64,000 nucleotides of DNA. It comes from Euptelea pleiosperma. Taxonomy: Eukaryota; Streptophyta; Magnoliopsida; Ranunculales; Eupteleaceae. The translations under genes and the position numbers were made by a program. Below, piece by piece: positions 24,201-36,228 of this stretch. The notes under the pieces are model-generated. The model saw only the letters and a list, made by a program, of their open reading frames with translations. It was not told the DNA's origin and made no database searches. Position 1 is the stretch's first letter; every line of letters begins with the position of its first letter. The DNA lies in assembly GCA_035048495.1 (NCBI GenBank), contig CM068547.1:25985913-26049912 (forward strand). The letters run 5' to 3'.

Positions 24201-25162
24201 GCTCTGACCAGCAAAAGCAATCATTTCACCAGTACTTTGCTAGTAATACCCCCTTCAAGCTCCAGCAAGGGGAACATGCCTGATAGAGTAAGCTTGCTGG
24301 CCCAATAAATTACACCAGACACCAGGATGAAAAGCTTCTTTCCAAATAAAACAATCAGCCTTGGTGTTAGCAGATGGTGAAATATCGAATCACTGCTCCA
24401 TCTGCTTAACTCAAATGAAAACTTCTTCGAAATTGGTTCAGGGCTGCGACACTGAAAAGAGTATTCAGGTAGAAATGGCCATAATGTGTTCTGGCATTCC
24501 CAGATAAAACTTAAACCAAGAATTTCAGCAATGCAAAGTATCAATAATGCCTACAAATCGCATTCCGAAGCACCTCGTGCTTTAAATATATGTCAAGTGT
24601 TTTGCTCATTGAAAACTTATAATGCAGCATACAACCTCTTTGTCCATCAGATGGAATTCTTATGGGGAGAAATAAATATGCATTTCATACATATCACATA
24701 CTAGGCCTTTCTGGTTTTTTGCTCCAAATAACTAGAATTTCCTTACGATATAGAAGTACGGCCAGAAAGAAGTCCTGTTTGTAGATCTACCATGACCCAA
24801 AGCTTTATAGCCCTTGCTTCAAAGAACTCATAACTCAAAATCCTATGTCCCTCAGACTAATAGATGGGCTGTATACACAAGGTAAATATGCTCTCTTTCC
24901 AAGAATGTAGGCATCATTATGAATAAGCTCGAAACCATCCACAGCCTACGGCAGCCTCTTTCATGTCAAATCTGTGTCAGAGACAAATTCATGTGACCAC
25001 GGAGCTCCATTGTTGCAAATCAGACCGCCACACAGAAAGCAAAACAATGCCTTCTAGAAACCAATAATCATCACAAGAATATATAGCAAGGCATGATTGG
25101 GCATGTGATTTCTCATATGCCATAACATATGATAAAAAAGATGATTGAAGCACAAACAGTTT
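21252..25162. other. Non-coding region downstream of the RNA-binding gene
   Basis: AT-rich with no ORF above background and no TE domain recognised. It may hold the distal 3' UTR exon(s) of the minus-strand RNA-binding gene, because a splice donor follows that gene's stop codon. Pieces around 21550-21740 repeat GATCTGATC/GATCGGATC words without a clear unit. Confidence 0.45.
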
Positions 25163-25170
25163 GACTTACC
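25163..25170 (-). promoter_or_regulatory. Splice donor just after the stop codon (3'-UTR intron)
   Basis: On the minus strand the stop TGA (25173-25171) is followed by one G and then GTAAGT (25169-25164), a perfect plant donor. This implies a 3'-UTR intron starting one base after the stop. Such a close junction should not trigger nonsense-mediated decay. Confidence 0.55.
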
Positions 25171-28100
25171 TCAATAATACGATCCAGAACCACTACCTCC
25201 CAGGTAACCACTACCACCCAAACTACGGCTGGAATATAGTGACGAATAAGAGCTATCACCAACCTGTGATATCAATGAGAAATAAATATCAATGGAAGAT
25301 TGCAGAGGAGTTACAGACACAACATCAGCAGCAACAAAACTAAAGGCAGGTTAGGAGTGTACATCAGCTCCACGAGATACATAATCACTGCCCAAGCTCG
25401 AAGAGTACATTCCACCAACATCATTGCCACCATAAGAACCTGAACACCACCAAGAACAAGGCAAATAAACATCTAGTAACAAAAAAGCTGAAATGTAAAC
25501 AAGTTGCGAGCTGCATATATCAAAATCTTTTAACATACCTCCACCATAACCCATACCCTGACGACTGCCATAGAGCCCATGCGAATCCTGAGCAGAGAGA
25601 GCACTTCTGCTGCCACCATATCCTAGATGAGATCTTCCAAGCCTATCAACCACAACATAACACCATAAGGAAAATTCTATAAGACTAGCAATAGAGGTGC
25701 TAAGAAAAGGGAATTACTGCAAAGCAAAAGGTAAGTAGACCTGTCACTGTAAGTGTCCCCATATTGAGAAGCGCTGCCACCAACTCCATAGTCCAAACGA
25801 GCCCTTGACTGGCGAACACTAGCATCCGCATAGCGTGGAGGAACATCCTCCTTTGATAGCACGCATATTGTTCAGAAAATATTAGATTATGGTAAAAAAA
25901 GCAAAATAATATACAAAAAATAAAAAACAAAGATTGCTAACCAATGCAGAGAATTGCCGTTTTGACCCAGAGATCGACTCATAGTCAGAGGCACGTCCTT
26001 CACGGTAACTTGGAGGAGGCCTTTCAAACCTTCGCTCATAGCCTTCATCCACATAGCCCCTCCTTGCTGCAGTGCGTGGAGCAGTACGAGGCACATCATC
26101 AGAATAGCCAGATCCACGGAATGAATAGTCATCCCTGTATGATGACCGCCTCTCGGTGGCAGCTCTGGAACCATAGTCAGCAGCAGCTCTGCTTCTTGGA
26201 GGAAGCTCGTTGTGCCGACCGTAATCCCTCTTTGAACTGTTCTTGGGGTAGGAAGGGACTGTCCAAGGGTAAGGCATAGCATCAGAAAAATACTAAAGGA
26301 GTAAAACTAATACATAGAGTTGGATAACAGAAAGAAACAGGAATGGATGCATACTAGGTCTCCTGTTGTAGGACCTCTCTGGGGGTGGCATGGGCCTAAC
26401 TCTCTCTGGCATAGTCATAACAGGGCGTCTATCTCTAAATCCAAATGGCCTCTTGAATCCACGACCATGAGACAGTGCCACACGGCCTCTGATTCCTCTA
26501 AAACCACGTCCAGGGAAGCTACGAGGTGCTGGAAAACCCCAGGAACCACGTATACCTCGTGTAGCCCCTCGTCCAAGCCGAAAGTCTCCACGTGCAGCAT
26601 GCTTTCCTCTACCTCTCTGATGTGGTCGTGATAATCTGGCTCTAACTTTTACCTGAAATGTTATTAAAAATATTAAGCAAACCCATTTGTGCATATAAAA
26701 CCAAACCTCCAAACTTTTATTCACGACAGAAACAAAAGCTTAAAACTCTTGAAGCATCGAGGCAGACCTTGTGGTCTCCCTCGCCCAACTCTGCATTGTT
26801 AATGGATTCAGCACATGCCACTGCCGCATCATGGGTGTCAAAAGTTACAAACCCAAAGTCCTTTCTCTTGGCTGATGGCATATTGCGAGCAAGTTCGATC
26901 TTTTCAACCTCCCCAAATTTCTTGAGATGCTCCTTGACACGATCCTCATCCCATGAAGCAGGCACACCATCCACAAATACCGTTTTAACCTGAAGTTGAA
27001 ATGGACAGTCATTGTCATCCAACAGTTTCTTAAACACACTGAGAAGATGTAAAAATATGCAGCCATCAACACGATCTTTACAACATGAAATCAGACCCCA
27101 ACAGACCAACAGTCACTAGGCAAATGGATATGTAATTCCAATACCAAGACAAAGCTCCCAACATGGAAGGTTGATGAAAGCAAACAGGGTGACACATCCA
27201 AGCCTATAATAGAAACACAAACATATGAAGGCAGATTGCACAAACTGGTATCCACTATTTATCTGCTACAAATTTCATCTTAGTAAAACTTAATTTCAGA
27301 CCGTTTGGTAAACCGACTTAATTTCAGTCCTGAAATTTAGGTTGAATGAATTTCGGTGACTTTTTTTAAGTCATCCTCCCTTCAATTAATGCGGTAAGTG
27401 ATAGCACCTTTTAAAAAGATTTTTAAGATCCTCTAATAATACCCAAAATGCCCTTTCATGAAAGATCTTTAAAAAATTACAATAAATCTCCTCATAAACA
27501 TTTTAAAATACCCACAATGCCCTTGACTTAATTTTCAAACATGAGACCTTTACCAAACAATCTAATGCAGACATATGTCTTTAAGCTTTCGCACTTGAGC
27601 ACTCTAAGCTTTCAGACCTGAAATTAAGTTTTACCAAACGCAACCTAAGTTTAGGAGGTACAACTGTTAAAAAAAAGGCATGTTGCATGTGCCCACAACT
27701 TCACAAGAAAATGGTCTGTTGTGTTGCACTGCATTCTACATGTCACTAGCAGCCATACGTGGTTAACGTAAAAAATGCTAAATGCAGTTAAACAACTATT
27801 TCAATCCCAAGTAATCTGGAAAAAGGAAAAAGGGTTTAGGCTTAATATATACCTGTGCCATGATTTCATCATCTGGCTCAATGAAAGAATCTGCAAAAGA
27901 AACCTTTGCAGTTCTATCAACTCCAAACAGAACGTCTCTCTTCTGCAGACGCTTGTAGGCATCCATGGCATCTGAACGAGATGAAAATTCCAAGAAGGCA
28001 AACCCACGGTTCATTCCCTCATTGTTACTATCTTCAACCAATGTCAAATCCTCAACATTCTCAATTCCATAATGTTTTAACTTCTCCTTCAACTGAGCAA

Positions 28101-31100
28101 ACCATACAGTACACAGTCAAGAAAATAGTACTCCCTAGTACCGTACTCATGGATAACTTGATAAGGACACTAAATGATCAAGCCTACTTACAGCTTCTTT
28201 TGTCCATGTCTTGCATATGTTGCCCAAGAAAAGAGTATCGCTGTCTTGACTTGGAGTAACGCCACACTGTTTCCCATTGACCTGGAATCAGTCATTAAAA
28301 AAAAATAGAACATCAAACTTGGAACATAGCTACCATTTCAACTTTGACAAGAGCAAGGAAAATACCACTGGGTTCTTCAACTCAGTAACAGCTCTCTTTG
28401 CTTGTTCTACAGTTGCAAAACGTAAAAATGCAAAGCCCTTGTTTTTCTTAGTCAGAGGGTTCATCATCAGCCTGACCTCAGTAACCTCACCTACTACACT
28501 AAATACTTTCTTAAGATCATCATCAGTCACATCCTTGTCCAAGCCCCCAATAAATACTTCAAACTCCTTACGCTTACGCCTCTCCTTAACGACTTCATGG
28601 TGCTCGTCATCCTCTCCATCAACCATGTCTTCATGCTCTTCCTCGTCATTCTCTTCATCCTCTTCACCTTCTTCACCTTCAATTTCCTCAGGGATGTCTT
28701 CCATTCCTCCCTCCTCAACCATTTCATCTTCTTCGCCTACATCCCCCTCCTCAACCTCTTCATGACCTTCATCTCCTTCCTGCTGAAGAGCCTCGTGTTC
28801 AATATCCTTCTCATCATAGTCCAGCCCATTGTCTTCTTCAGCTTCATATTCTACCTCATTATCCTCCAGCTCTAACCTTTCACCTTTGTCATCCTCATCA
28901 AAAGCCTCCTTCACATCATCTTCCTCTGTCATGAGAACAGGTAATTGCTCATGTCTAGACCCATCAATGACAAGTACACTCTTCCCAAAATCCAAAAGGA
29001 ATTTCCAATATAAGTGAAGTGGAAAAACAATAAGCAATCCTACATCCTCCTAAAAGCATGCAAAATAAAATAACTCCTTGTAAACCATTAAAAAAGGCTG
29101 CCACAGAATTTAGCCATAGGTTGGTAAGGGAGTATACTTGACTCAGGAGTCAACTCAGGCAGTCATTTCATTTATTTATACAAAATAGAAAAATACAAAA
29201 AAAAAAAAAAAAAAAAAATTATGGTTGGGTGAAGACAATACTAATTTTTGTGATAAGTCTGAGCTTTTTCATTAATCCCAAGCTCCAGATATGCAAATCC
29301 AAATATTAGTTACCTTAAGTAGCCATCGCCAAAGTAACTAAGTAGTCAAAAATGTCCAAAACTCAAAATTACTATCAGAAAGAAAAACAATTAAGCAAAG
29401 AAATGGGTAATTTTCATCACTTCTAGCTCCTGTATATACGAAAGTTGTTAACCAAAAGCAATGGGAAACAATAACAGAGAAAAGTGAAGCGAATATAAAT
29501 CATTTTACAAAAGTCAAAAATTAACATTGTTCCTTAAACCAAAATAGAACATAGACTTCACATATTAAGATAAAATGAATAAAAATAGCGACAACCAACC
29601 AAAAATTAATAAAAGCAAGAAAATAATAAATATGAACCCAAATGCGTCGTTTCTATCCTGATAAACAAGATTGTTCATAATAAATGACAGCATAAACTTA
29701 TAAAAAAAAAAATAACAAGTGGGGATACAAAACATATTAGTGAAAAGTGAACAAAAAAAAAAAAAATACCAAAAAACAGCAATGCTCCTTCACTTCTTCA
29801 CCCTAGATAAATGGAAAATGGAGAAAAACAAATAAAAAAAGACCTTAAAAACAAAAACCAGCATATCTTGGTTGCAAATTCAGCCTTCAGGACCCTCCCC
29901 AAGTAGATTGAACAAAATCACTCATGCTCTTAGACTTTTGAGTTAACTCTCCAGAAATTTGAGTATTTGGGATGGGTCAAGTCATGAGAGTGTAGAGGGT
30001 TTTAGGCGGTGTTCTAGCCTACTTACTCAAAAGTAGGATATAAAAGCCCCAAAAGAAATATACATATGTGGTCAAGAATACCATTTTGAATATTTCCACC
30101 TTCCATTTGTGTGTACGACATTAGGCCAAGTCTGTGGCATGAGGAGTCATCACAATGACTTGACTCCCCAAGCTTGGTATTAGAATCAACTCAACTGAGT
30201 CAAGGAGTTGATTCTCAAGTAAGCAATCTATCATTTTAGCCCACTACATGCATGCAAAGCTATTTAATACTAGTAAGGAACACATCCCATAGCGTTGACC
30301 ATAGTTGCTACAAAGGGAACAAAGTGCAGGAATGATGCAAGAAACGGAAGTGGAAAAATGACCTCTTAAGAATTTTACTGAATGCATAAAATGAGAAATG
30401 TACGAGAATGCGGTAGGAAACATCAAGGAAAACCAGTGGGAAACAGCAACAAAAATGTAATAGAACGCAAATTACACTGCGAGACATGCTTCCCAAGCAT
30501 TATCAAAGTGTTTCCAGCGTTTCTTGGCATTTTCCTTGAAATTTCCAACATTTTCCCCCACATTTCCCCACCTGTGGGGAACCATATATCAATCATTTTC
30601 CAAACACATCCCGTGAAACGCCAGTTCTCGTGAAAAACACATTTCCCTTGGCAAATATGGCCTTGACTGAAGTAATACCGCAAAAGAAAAGCAACCACGT
30701 GGAAGATAAAAAAGCAGATGTTCTGTGTAGATTATATATGTACAAATATTCATATTTATAATTATATAAAAATGCATTTTCTGATGGGTAATACAACGGT
30801 TAAGTATAGAAACATGAGCTTCGAGTCCATGAAGTAAACAAAAAAAGAACTGAGAACTTTATCAACTCTGATACAAAGAAAACAAACAGTTAAAAAACTT
30901 TCACAAAACTTTAAATTCTCTGGAACTAGAAATCATCATCGTGATGAGTCTTATCCAACGAAAAAGTTGAAATTTATTTGATTTAAAGTTCTCAACTACA
31001 ACATCCAAGAAAAATGTCCCTGATGATAAACACAAAGTTAAATCATCATCAGTCAACCCAAATAATCCACCAAATGCATAAGTAAATCAGATTAACTCAT

Positions 31101-31672
31101 CTAATCACAAAGAGAATAATAGACAAAAAAGAGCATAGGAACACTTCATAAAGAAACCAACATGTCTATAAATAGGCGATCTCTTTCCTTATTCCAGCAA
31201 CCAGATCAAGTAGAACACCGATGACATAGAACGCAGGAGAGCTTAGACGTAATAGTAAAAAAAGATCATCTACAAAATTTCAACTTCCAGAGCAATCGAA
31301 ACAACGGAAATGATAGAAAAGGAAAACCCACCATGAATTTACGCCAAAAAAAAAAAAACGAAACAAATCGAAAATTAACGAAACACGATCAGAAAAATAA
31401 ACCCAAAAAAACAATTATAGAGAAAAGTTACCTTTTACAGAAACGGATCTATTTCCCTCTGGTTTCTTCAGTTCAGGTTCAGGCTCGGAAGGCTTCTCCA
31501 CCGGTTGTTCATCGACGGTCTCCTCCACCTTAATCTCTTCTTTAACTTCGATCTTCACCGTCTCTTCTGTAACTTGTTGATTTTGGGCCTTCGGTGTCCC
31601 TTTAGCCGCTCTCCCTGGGGTTCTCTTTGGCCCGGGAGCGTTCGCCGCTTTCCTCACCGTTCGCGGTGGCAT
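25171..31672 (-). CDS. Three-RRM, RGG-rich RNA-binding protein (hnRNP Q/LIF2-like)
   Basis: Eleven coding exons on the minus strand: 31672-31432, 28925-28366, 28281-28192, 28092-27853, 26989-26768, 26652-26355, 26258-25942, 25850-25741, 25642-25539, 25439-25363 and 25263-25171. All have GT/AG borders and sum to 2352 nt (783 aa). Order: a basic, Pro/Ala-rich start (MPPRTVRKAANAPGPKRTPG), a Glu-rich region (to ~190), RRM1 (EVFIGGLDKDV...KGFAFLRFA), RRM2 (TLFLGNICKTW...GFAFLEFSS), RRM3 (KTVFVDGVPASW...FGFVTFDT), an Arg/Gly region (~430-520) with repeated RGIRG and GRGF, a Tyr/Arg/Ser-rich stretch, and a GSGYLGGSGSGSYY end. This is the plant hnRNP Q/R-like layout, closest as I recall to Arabidopsis At2g44710. 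It is likely nuclear, binding RNA and possibly interacting with chromatin. The start codon is the first ATG; the upstream in-frame GTG is not used. Confidence 0.95.
27298..27646. mobile_element. MITE in an intron of the RNA-binding gene (hAT-like)
   Basis: Inverted ends: GACCGTTTGGTAAACCGACT at the left, and GGTTGCGTTTGGTAAAACTT on the opposite strand at the right, both running into AATTTCAG..CTGAAA. Flanking 8-mers TAATTTCA and TAAGTTTA match at 6 of 8. Length ~350 bp, no ORF. It lies between RRM2 and RRM3 exons (intron 26990-27852). Confidence 0.7.
28926..31431. other. First intron of the RNA-binding gene
   Basis: 2.5 kb, AT-rich, with homopolymer A runs (29197-29218 and 29756-29766) and a pyrimidine-rich stretch of TTTCC words at 30505-30650. 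No element with defined ends was recognised. A large first intron is common in this kind of gene. Confidence 0.55.
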
Positions 31673-31865
31673 TGATGCAGATCCCACAGGGATGAAACAC
31701 TCGAAATCTCAAGAATTGCAAAAAGAACGAAGGAACGAACGATAACCCTAGAAAGGAAGTATCAGAAACCTTAACCCAAGAACGACTTAAAACACCTTAG
31801 AATCTGAGAATGGATGGAGGCGTAAAGGACCTACAAAGAAGGTCGGAAACTCGGAGATCGATTTT

Positions 31866-31899
31866 AAACCCTAAGCAACAGTGAAAACTCTTATAAATA
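31866..31899 (-). promoter_or_regulatory. Core promoter of the RNA-binding gene (telo-box and TATA)
   Basis: AAACCCTAA (31866-31874) is a plant telo-box, frequent in promoters and leaders of RNA- and translation-related genes. TATTTATA on the minus strand (31892-31899) is a TATA box about 220 bp upstream of the ATG at 31672. More ACCCTA words lie at 31743-31750. Confidence 0.55.
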
Positions 31900-31930
31900 G
31901 ATACTGTTACCTGGTGGATAGTTTCTGGAA

Positions 31931-32460
31931 GGGAGCGCATATTTGCACACCCCATTTCCTATCCCGGTTGACTCCTAGTCGGGGCACACCCCAAAAAGAT
32001 AGCTCTCTCTCTCTAAAACTTTGCTGACCAGTGACCGCTAGCAAAATGAGCCACGTGGCATAATTTAGAGGATACTGACCGTATGGATGTTTTGCCAATC
32101 CCCAGGTGGACCTAAAAACAAAAATCAGCTTGATTAGTGATTTCAAACCTTTCGATCTTGTACCCCAAATAATGGTTGATAATGCTCAAATTCCCACGGT
32201 TAAATCAACCCATGAAAATGGCTCCATTCAACACTTGGAAATCGCTAATCAACTTGAATTTTGGTTTGTAGGTCCATCTAGAGATTGGGGGCAAACATCT
32301 AAATGGTCAGTGTCCTCTAATAATGTGCCACGTGGCTCATTTTGTGGGCGGTCAATGTGGTCACCGGTCAGCCAAGTTTTAGAGAGATCTCTCTTTTTGG
32401 GGTGTGCCCCGACTAGGAGTCCACCGGGATAGGAAATGGGGTGTGCAAATATGAGCTCCC
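31931..32460. mobile_element. 530-bp foldback MITE upstream of the RNA-binding gene
   Basis: Long inverted ends: GGGAGCGCATATTTGCACAC at the left, and on the opposite strand at the right GGGAGCTCATATTTGCACAC. The arms pair for ~190 bp, including ACTCCTAGTCGGGGCACACC and GCCACGTGGC. Both flanks read TGGAA (31926-31930, 32461-32465), possibly extended to TGGAAGGGA. No ORF. It lies about 30 bp upstream of the TATA box. Its central part recurs at 33265-33415 and 63790-63860. Confidence 0.85.
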
Positions 32461-32560
32461 TGGAAGGGATGGTATCAAGCGCTATTCACGCGCTCCACCC
32501 ACGCGCACCCTTGTGATGCCAAGTAAACACTTTGAGGGTGTTTTGGTCATGGGTCGGGCC

Positions 32561-32668
32561 AGGAGAAATTTTTTGAAGCAGTGACGCAGTGGCCAATCAC
32601 ATCTCAAAAGCATTTCTGGGTTTGTGCGCGTGATGTGATTGGCCACTGCTTCAAAATTTTCCTCTCCG
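32561..32668. repeat. Short inverted repeat (hairpin)
   Basis: GAAATTTTTTGAAGCAGTG followed by GCCAATCACATC pairs with GATGTGATTGGCCACTGC and TTCAAAATTTTC around a ~35-bp loop. One arm carries an extra 8 bp (ACGCAGTG). It lies between the MITE and the 32689 inverted repeat. Confidence 0.75.
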
Positions 32669-32688
32669 GCTAGGAGCCCAGAAAAATA

Positions 32689-32850
32689 GGGTCAGGGTTC
32701 GGGACAGAGGATGAAACCGAGATTTAAACCTAAATGCTCGAGCTGTTGATTTGTCAAAATTGAACGGCCCTCCTTCTCTTCACTTTACTCAAAAGCAGCC
32801 GAGCCAATTGAAGCCGAGTGGAGAGAACGAAGCCTCGTTTGAAAAATCAT
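32689..32850 (+). repeat. Left arm of the 7.9-kb inverted repeat
   Basis: Starts GGGTCAGGGTTCGGG and runs to CGTTTGAAAAATC. Pairs with 40405-40568. It leads into a CT-rich stretch (32870-32945) typical of 5' leaders, and a donor-like CAGGTATGTCAC (33081-33092) follows, so the arm may act as a promoter/first exon. Confidence 0.8.
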
Positions 32851-33239
32851 GTACTAGCACGTCTACTCCCACGTCTCCTCTGCTACCACCGCTGAACCTC
32901 TCTTCTCTCTCTCCATCTCCTCATCTTCTCCTCTCTTCTCTCCTCTGTTACTTGCCGAAAAGCTCTGGCAACGAGGAGAAGAAAACCTCAAGGAAAGGTG
33001 GAAGGCGTCGTTCTCTCTCTGGACGTCCGTCCACACCATTGTCACAGTCGCCGACACATCAAGTTGTTCTCCAGATTCTCAGGTATGTCACTACTTTTCT
33101 GGTTTTTGCTCTTTCTACTTCTGCACCATTCTTGTTACTCATAGCTTCCATCTGGCCCACTGACCACTGACCAAAATACGCATTCAACAGGGCACCAATC
33201 TTGTGGAGCGCAGCTTGAGATGTAGCTCGTGAATGAGGT

Positions 33240-34150
33240 AAATGGGTATGATGGATGCTTGTCCAATCCTTACCAACCAAAAATCAGCCTGATTAGTGAT
33301 TTCTAGGCTTCGATTGGAGTTATTTTCATGGGTTGATTTTAACCATGGAAATTTGAGCATTATTGACCATTATTTGAGGAACAAATTGAAAGGTTTGCAT
33401 TCACTAATCAGGCTGATATGCAATCTGAATATATTGCACTTGGCTAACATATTCTTCAGAAAATAGGAGACTGGGATTCATATGCTATAGGTGGGACTTG
33501 TAGATAGTTATCAACTGAAGGCTCTGTTATGCGCTATCCTTTATGATGCCCTCATCCTCTTTATGTTGTTCATGGTGGTGGTTCCAACCCAAAAATTTGG
33601 GAGCTTCTTTTATGGCAATCTCATCTTTTTGTGCATGAAGTTTAGGAGCATATAATGGTGTTTTTGTCTCTCTGTAGGTCCATGTTCTTTTGATGGAGCA
33701 CTCAGCCTATTTTTGTCACTCATATATGTCCATCTTTGTCAAGCATCACCACATCATTGTGGTCCATGAACTTTGTCCAACCTTCCATCTTTAACTTAGT
33801 CCCATTGAGCTCTATTATGTCAGTTGTACGTGGTTATTGGAGATTCCTTTGTAGCCTTTGTAGTCATTTCCTGTGTTGTATGAGTGTGCTTATTGATTTG
33901 GATACTCTCTACGAGGTTTCTTGACTTATCATATCATGTTTAAGCTTAATGTAGAAAATTCTAATCTACAATTTGTTAGTCCATTTACTCATTTTTCCAT
34001 TTATGGACCAGAATGATTAATTTAGCCCTTTTATGCATAGAGAGTTGTGTTTGTAGGTCCATCTAAGGATTGGAAAACATCCATAAGGTCTCTAAGAGTG
34101 TAGTACATGGCTCATATTGCCGATGATGACAGCGCACTGTCATCAAAGTT
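33240..34150. repeat. Relic of the 31931-type MITE
   Basis: 33265-33415 carries AAAAATCAGCCTGATTAGTG and its inverted partner CACTAATCAGGCTGAT. 34048-34110 carries GTTTGTAGGTCCATCTAAGG and CATGGCTCATATTG, matching the right half of the 31931 MITE. The pieces are separated by unrelated sequence, so the copy is decayed or interrupted. Confidence 0.55.
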
Positions 34151-34670
34151 TTACTCGGTCGTAAGGCATAGATCTACTATGGAGGGTTGTGGACTATCCT
34201 TGCGTCTACATCTACTTGATTAGATCTTCTATATTTACAGAATGAGGTTAATTGTGATGGCAACTTTCAGATTGGTTATTTTTTTGGAAATGAGGACTGC
34301 ATCTGTGTTTGCTGTTGAAAGAAACATCTTATGGTAGATTTACTTTTAGAAATATGATTTTAATTTCTTTTTCTGTTCATGTTGTGTCTTTTTTTACATG
34401 CCATTAATGCTCCTCGATTGTTATGGTTTGAAGCAGTTGATTCTTTTTAAATTATTTAAATATATAGGATTTTTTTTTTTTGAACTATTTATTCCTTATT
34501 TCTGTTTAAATCTCTATTATATTAGCTATTTTAAGCTTAAGATGATGAAATAAACTTACTGTCATCTAATATGGCTTTCTATTTAGTTTGGTTGGTATAC
34601 ATCAATTTCATATCTTGGCTAATAGTTCTTTAATGTGCTTATGTTGCATCAAATGATATAGGTTTGAGAG

Positions 34671-35030
34671 ATGGAGAATCCCCATGGTAATGTTGATAGT
34701 AAATGTGATAGTTGTAAGGTTTGGAGCAACCTGAAAAAATTGATGAGTTCAAGAGCACTTCCCAAAACGAAAAAAATGAATTAGATGATACTTCGACTCT
34801 TAATAAGGATGTTGAAAAGAAGAAAGTACCACATGTGGGGATGATATTTGATTCACTTGATGAAGCGAAAAAATATTATTCGGAGTATGGTCGACAACAA
34901 GGCTTTGCAGTGCGAATCTGATCATCTGACAAAACCAGATTTCATTTGAATGAAGTGACGGTAGTCAAATTTGTGTGTGCACGTGAAGGTTTTGGTCAAT
35001 TGAGAATATTCCGAAGGTTTAGTTGATTTC
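34671..35030 (+). pseudogene. FAR1/FHY3-type DNA-binding domain relic
   Basis: After an acceptor-like ATATAG, an ATG at 34671 begins MENPHGNVDSK. After a frameshift, the 34721 frame gives EKIDEFKSTSQ, then VPHVGMIFDSLDEAKKYYS and EYGRQQGFAVRI. An in-frame TGA follows (34919-34921), then SSDKTRFHLNEVTVVKFVC in the same frame. This is the N-terminal FAR1 DNA-binding domain (a WRKY-GCM1-like zinc finger), known from FAR1/FHY3 transcription factors and MULE transposases. The stop sits where family members have Arg (CGA to TGA fits). The MULE-transposase core and SWIM finger are absent. Confidence 0.75.
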
Positions 35031-35920
35031 TATAGAAGGTAGATGTGTTTGGATAGTTTTCTTATTTCCTTTTCTGTAGCCTAAAATCAGTGTACAACAC
35101 ATGTTCTAATTTCTTTGGACAATGTTGGATCATTGATAAATTCTTGCTACTTTGTTTGCCACACACACTGCTCATGCAATGACATGGTTGAGCTAGAATT
35201 TTTGTTTAGTTTTGAATGAAGAGTGTTGTGCTTGTAGTGATTCCCTTTTCTTATGTTCATATGATGTTGTACTTTGTGAAGGAATGGAGACTTCTTTTAG
35301 GTTATTATTTTTGCTATTGATTGTTATATATCTTCATTATGAATTTCCTGCTTAAATTACTAGAGATGTTTATTTAAGAGGCTAAAACTTGTTTGTCTTT
35401 CTTTTATTTTTTCAAAATTTCACTCGTATAAGTTATTTAGTCAATAGATTTGTTTAAAAACTTTGTCTTTGAATTAGGAATATTTGTCTATTTATGAGTT
35501 TGACGAGCTTCATTTTGTGTAAATCTCTATTTTAGGTGCTTTTGTATTATTATGAAATTTTGTCTCTTAAGTTGTCTTGGCTTTGTTTTTTTTTTTTTTT
35601 TTTTCAATAACAATAATTTTCTTTATCTTGAAGAATCTTTTATCTTTTATTGAGATGCTAGCTTTCCCTTCTAAGTATAAGAGTTTCTCCAAGCAAAGCA
35701 TAGAGCTTGTGCATACTCTAGAATTGAGGTTCTCATGAGTCAGCCTTTTAATGATGTTAACAAAAACTCTATTTTTTCAATTCAGATTTGTTGGGTCAGA
35801 AGCTGTTTGCAAGGAACTTATAAGTTTATATTAATCATACTTTTGAGATACTGATTGTTCTGAAACTTGGAATTAGTTCTTTATGTACAAGTAATTTTAA
35901 GTTCCATATGTTTCTTGCAG

Positions 35921-35989
35921 ATCTTAGAGGCCTTGCTGCTCAAGGGTACGATTGTTCCTGCTACTTTTGGAACAGTTGGTCATATTGCA
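35921..35989 (+). pseudogene. Exon fragment resembling Trm5-type tRNA methyltransferase
   Basis: After the acceptor TTTCTTGCAG (35911-35920), 23 codons read ILEALL, then VPATFGTVGHIA. This matches from memory the conserved 'VP..FE.vGHIAHLNLR' block of Trm5/TYW2 m1G methyltransferases. The expected HLNLR continuation is missing and no other part of the enzyme is near, so it would be a captured or orphaned exon. The match is short and could be chance. Confidence 0.35.
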
Positions 35990-36228
35990 GCCTGTGCATA
36001 CTCTAAAAATTTTGCAGTTTGTACAACTCAATTGATGGAGGAATCCATACATTATTGCCCAAAATGTTTTTTTTTTTTCTGATTTCATTAGTCTTTCACT
36101 GAGTTCAAAGATGCTCCTCGCAGCAATATAGGTTGGAGAGTTGAATACTAAGCCAATCTGTTTTGGTATGAGACTGTGATGATTATGATCTAACCAGATT
36201 TGTATTGTGATGCTACTTTTTTTTGCAG

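Noticed and set aside
28277..28875. ORFs antisense to the acidic exon of the RNA-binding gene
   Set aside because: Long open frames on the opposite strand of a Glu-codon-rich exon are expected (Ser/Leu-rich shadows).
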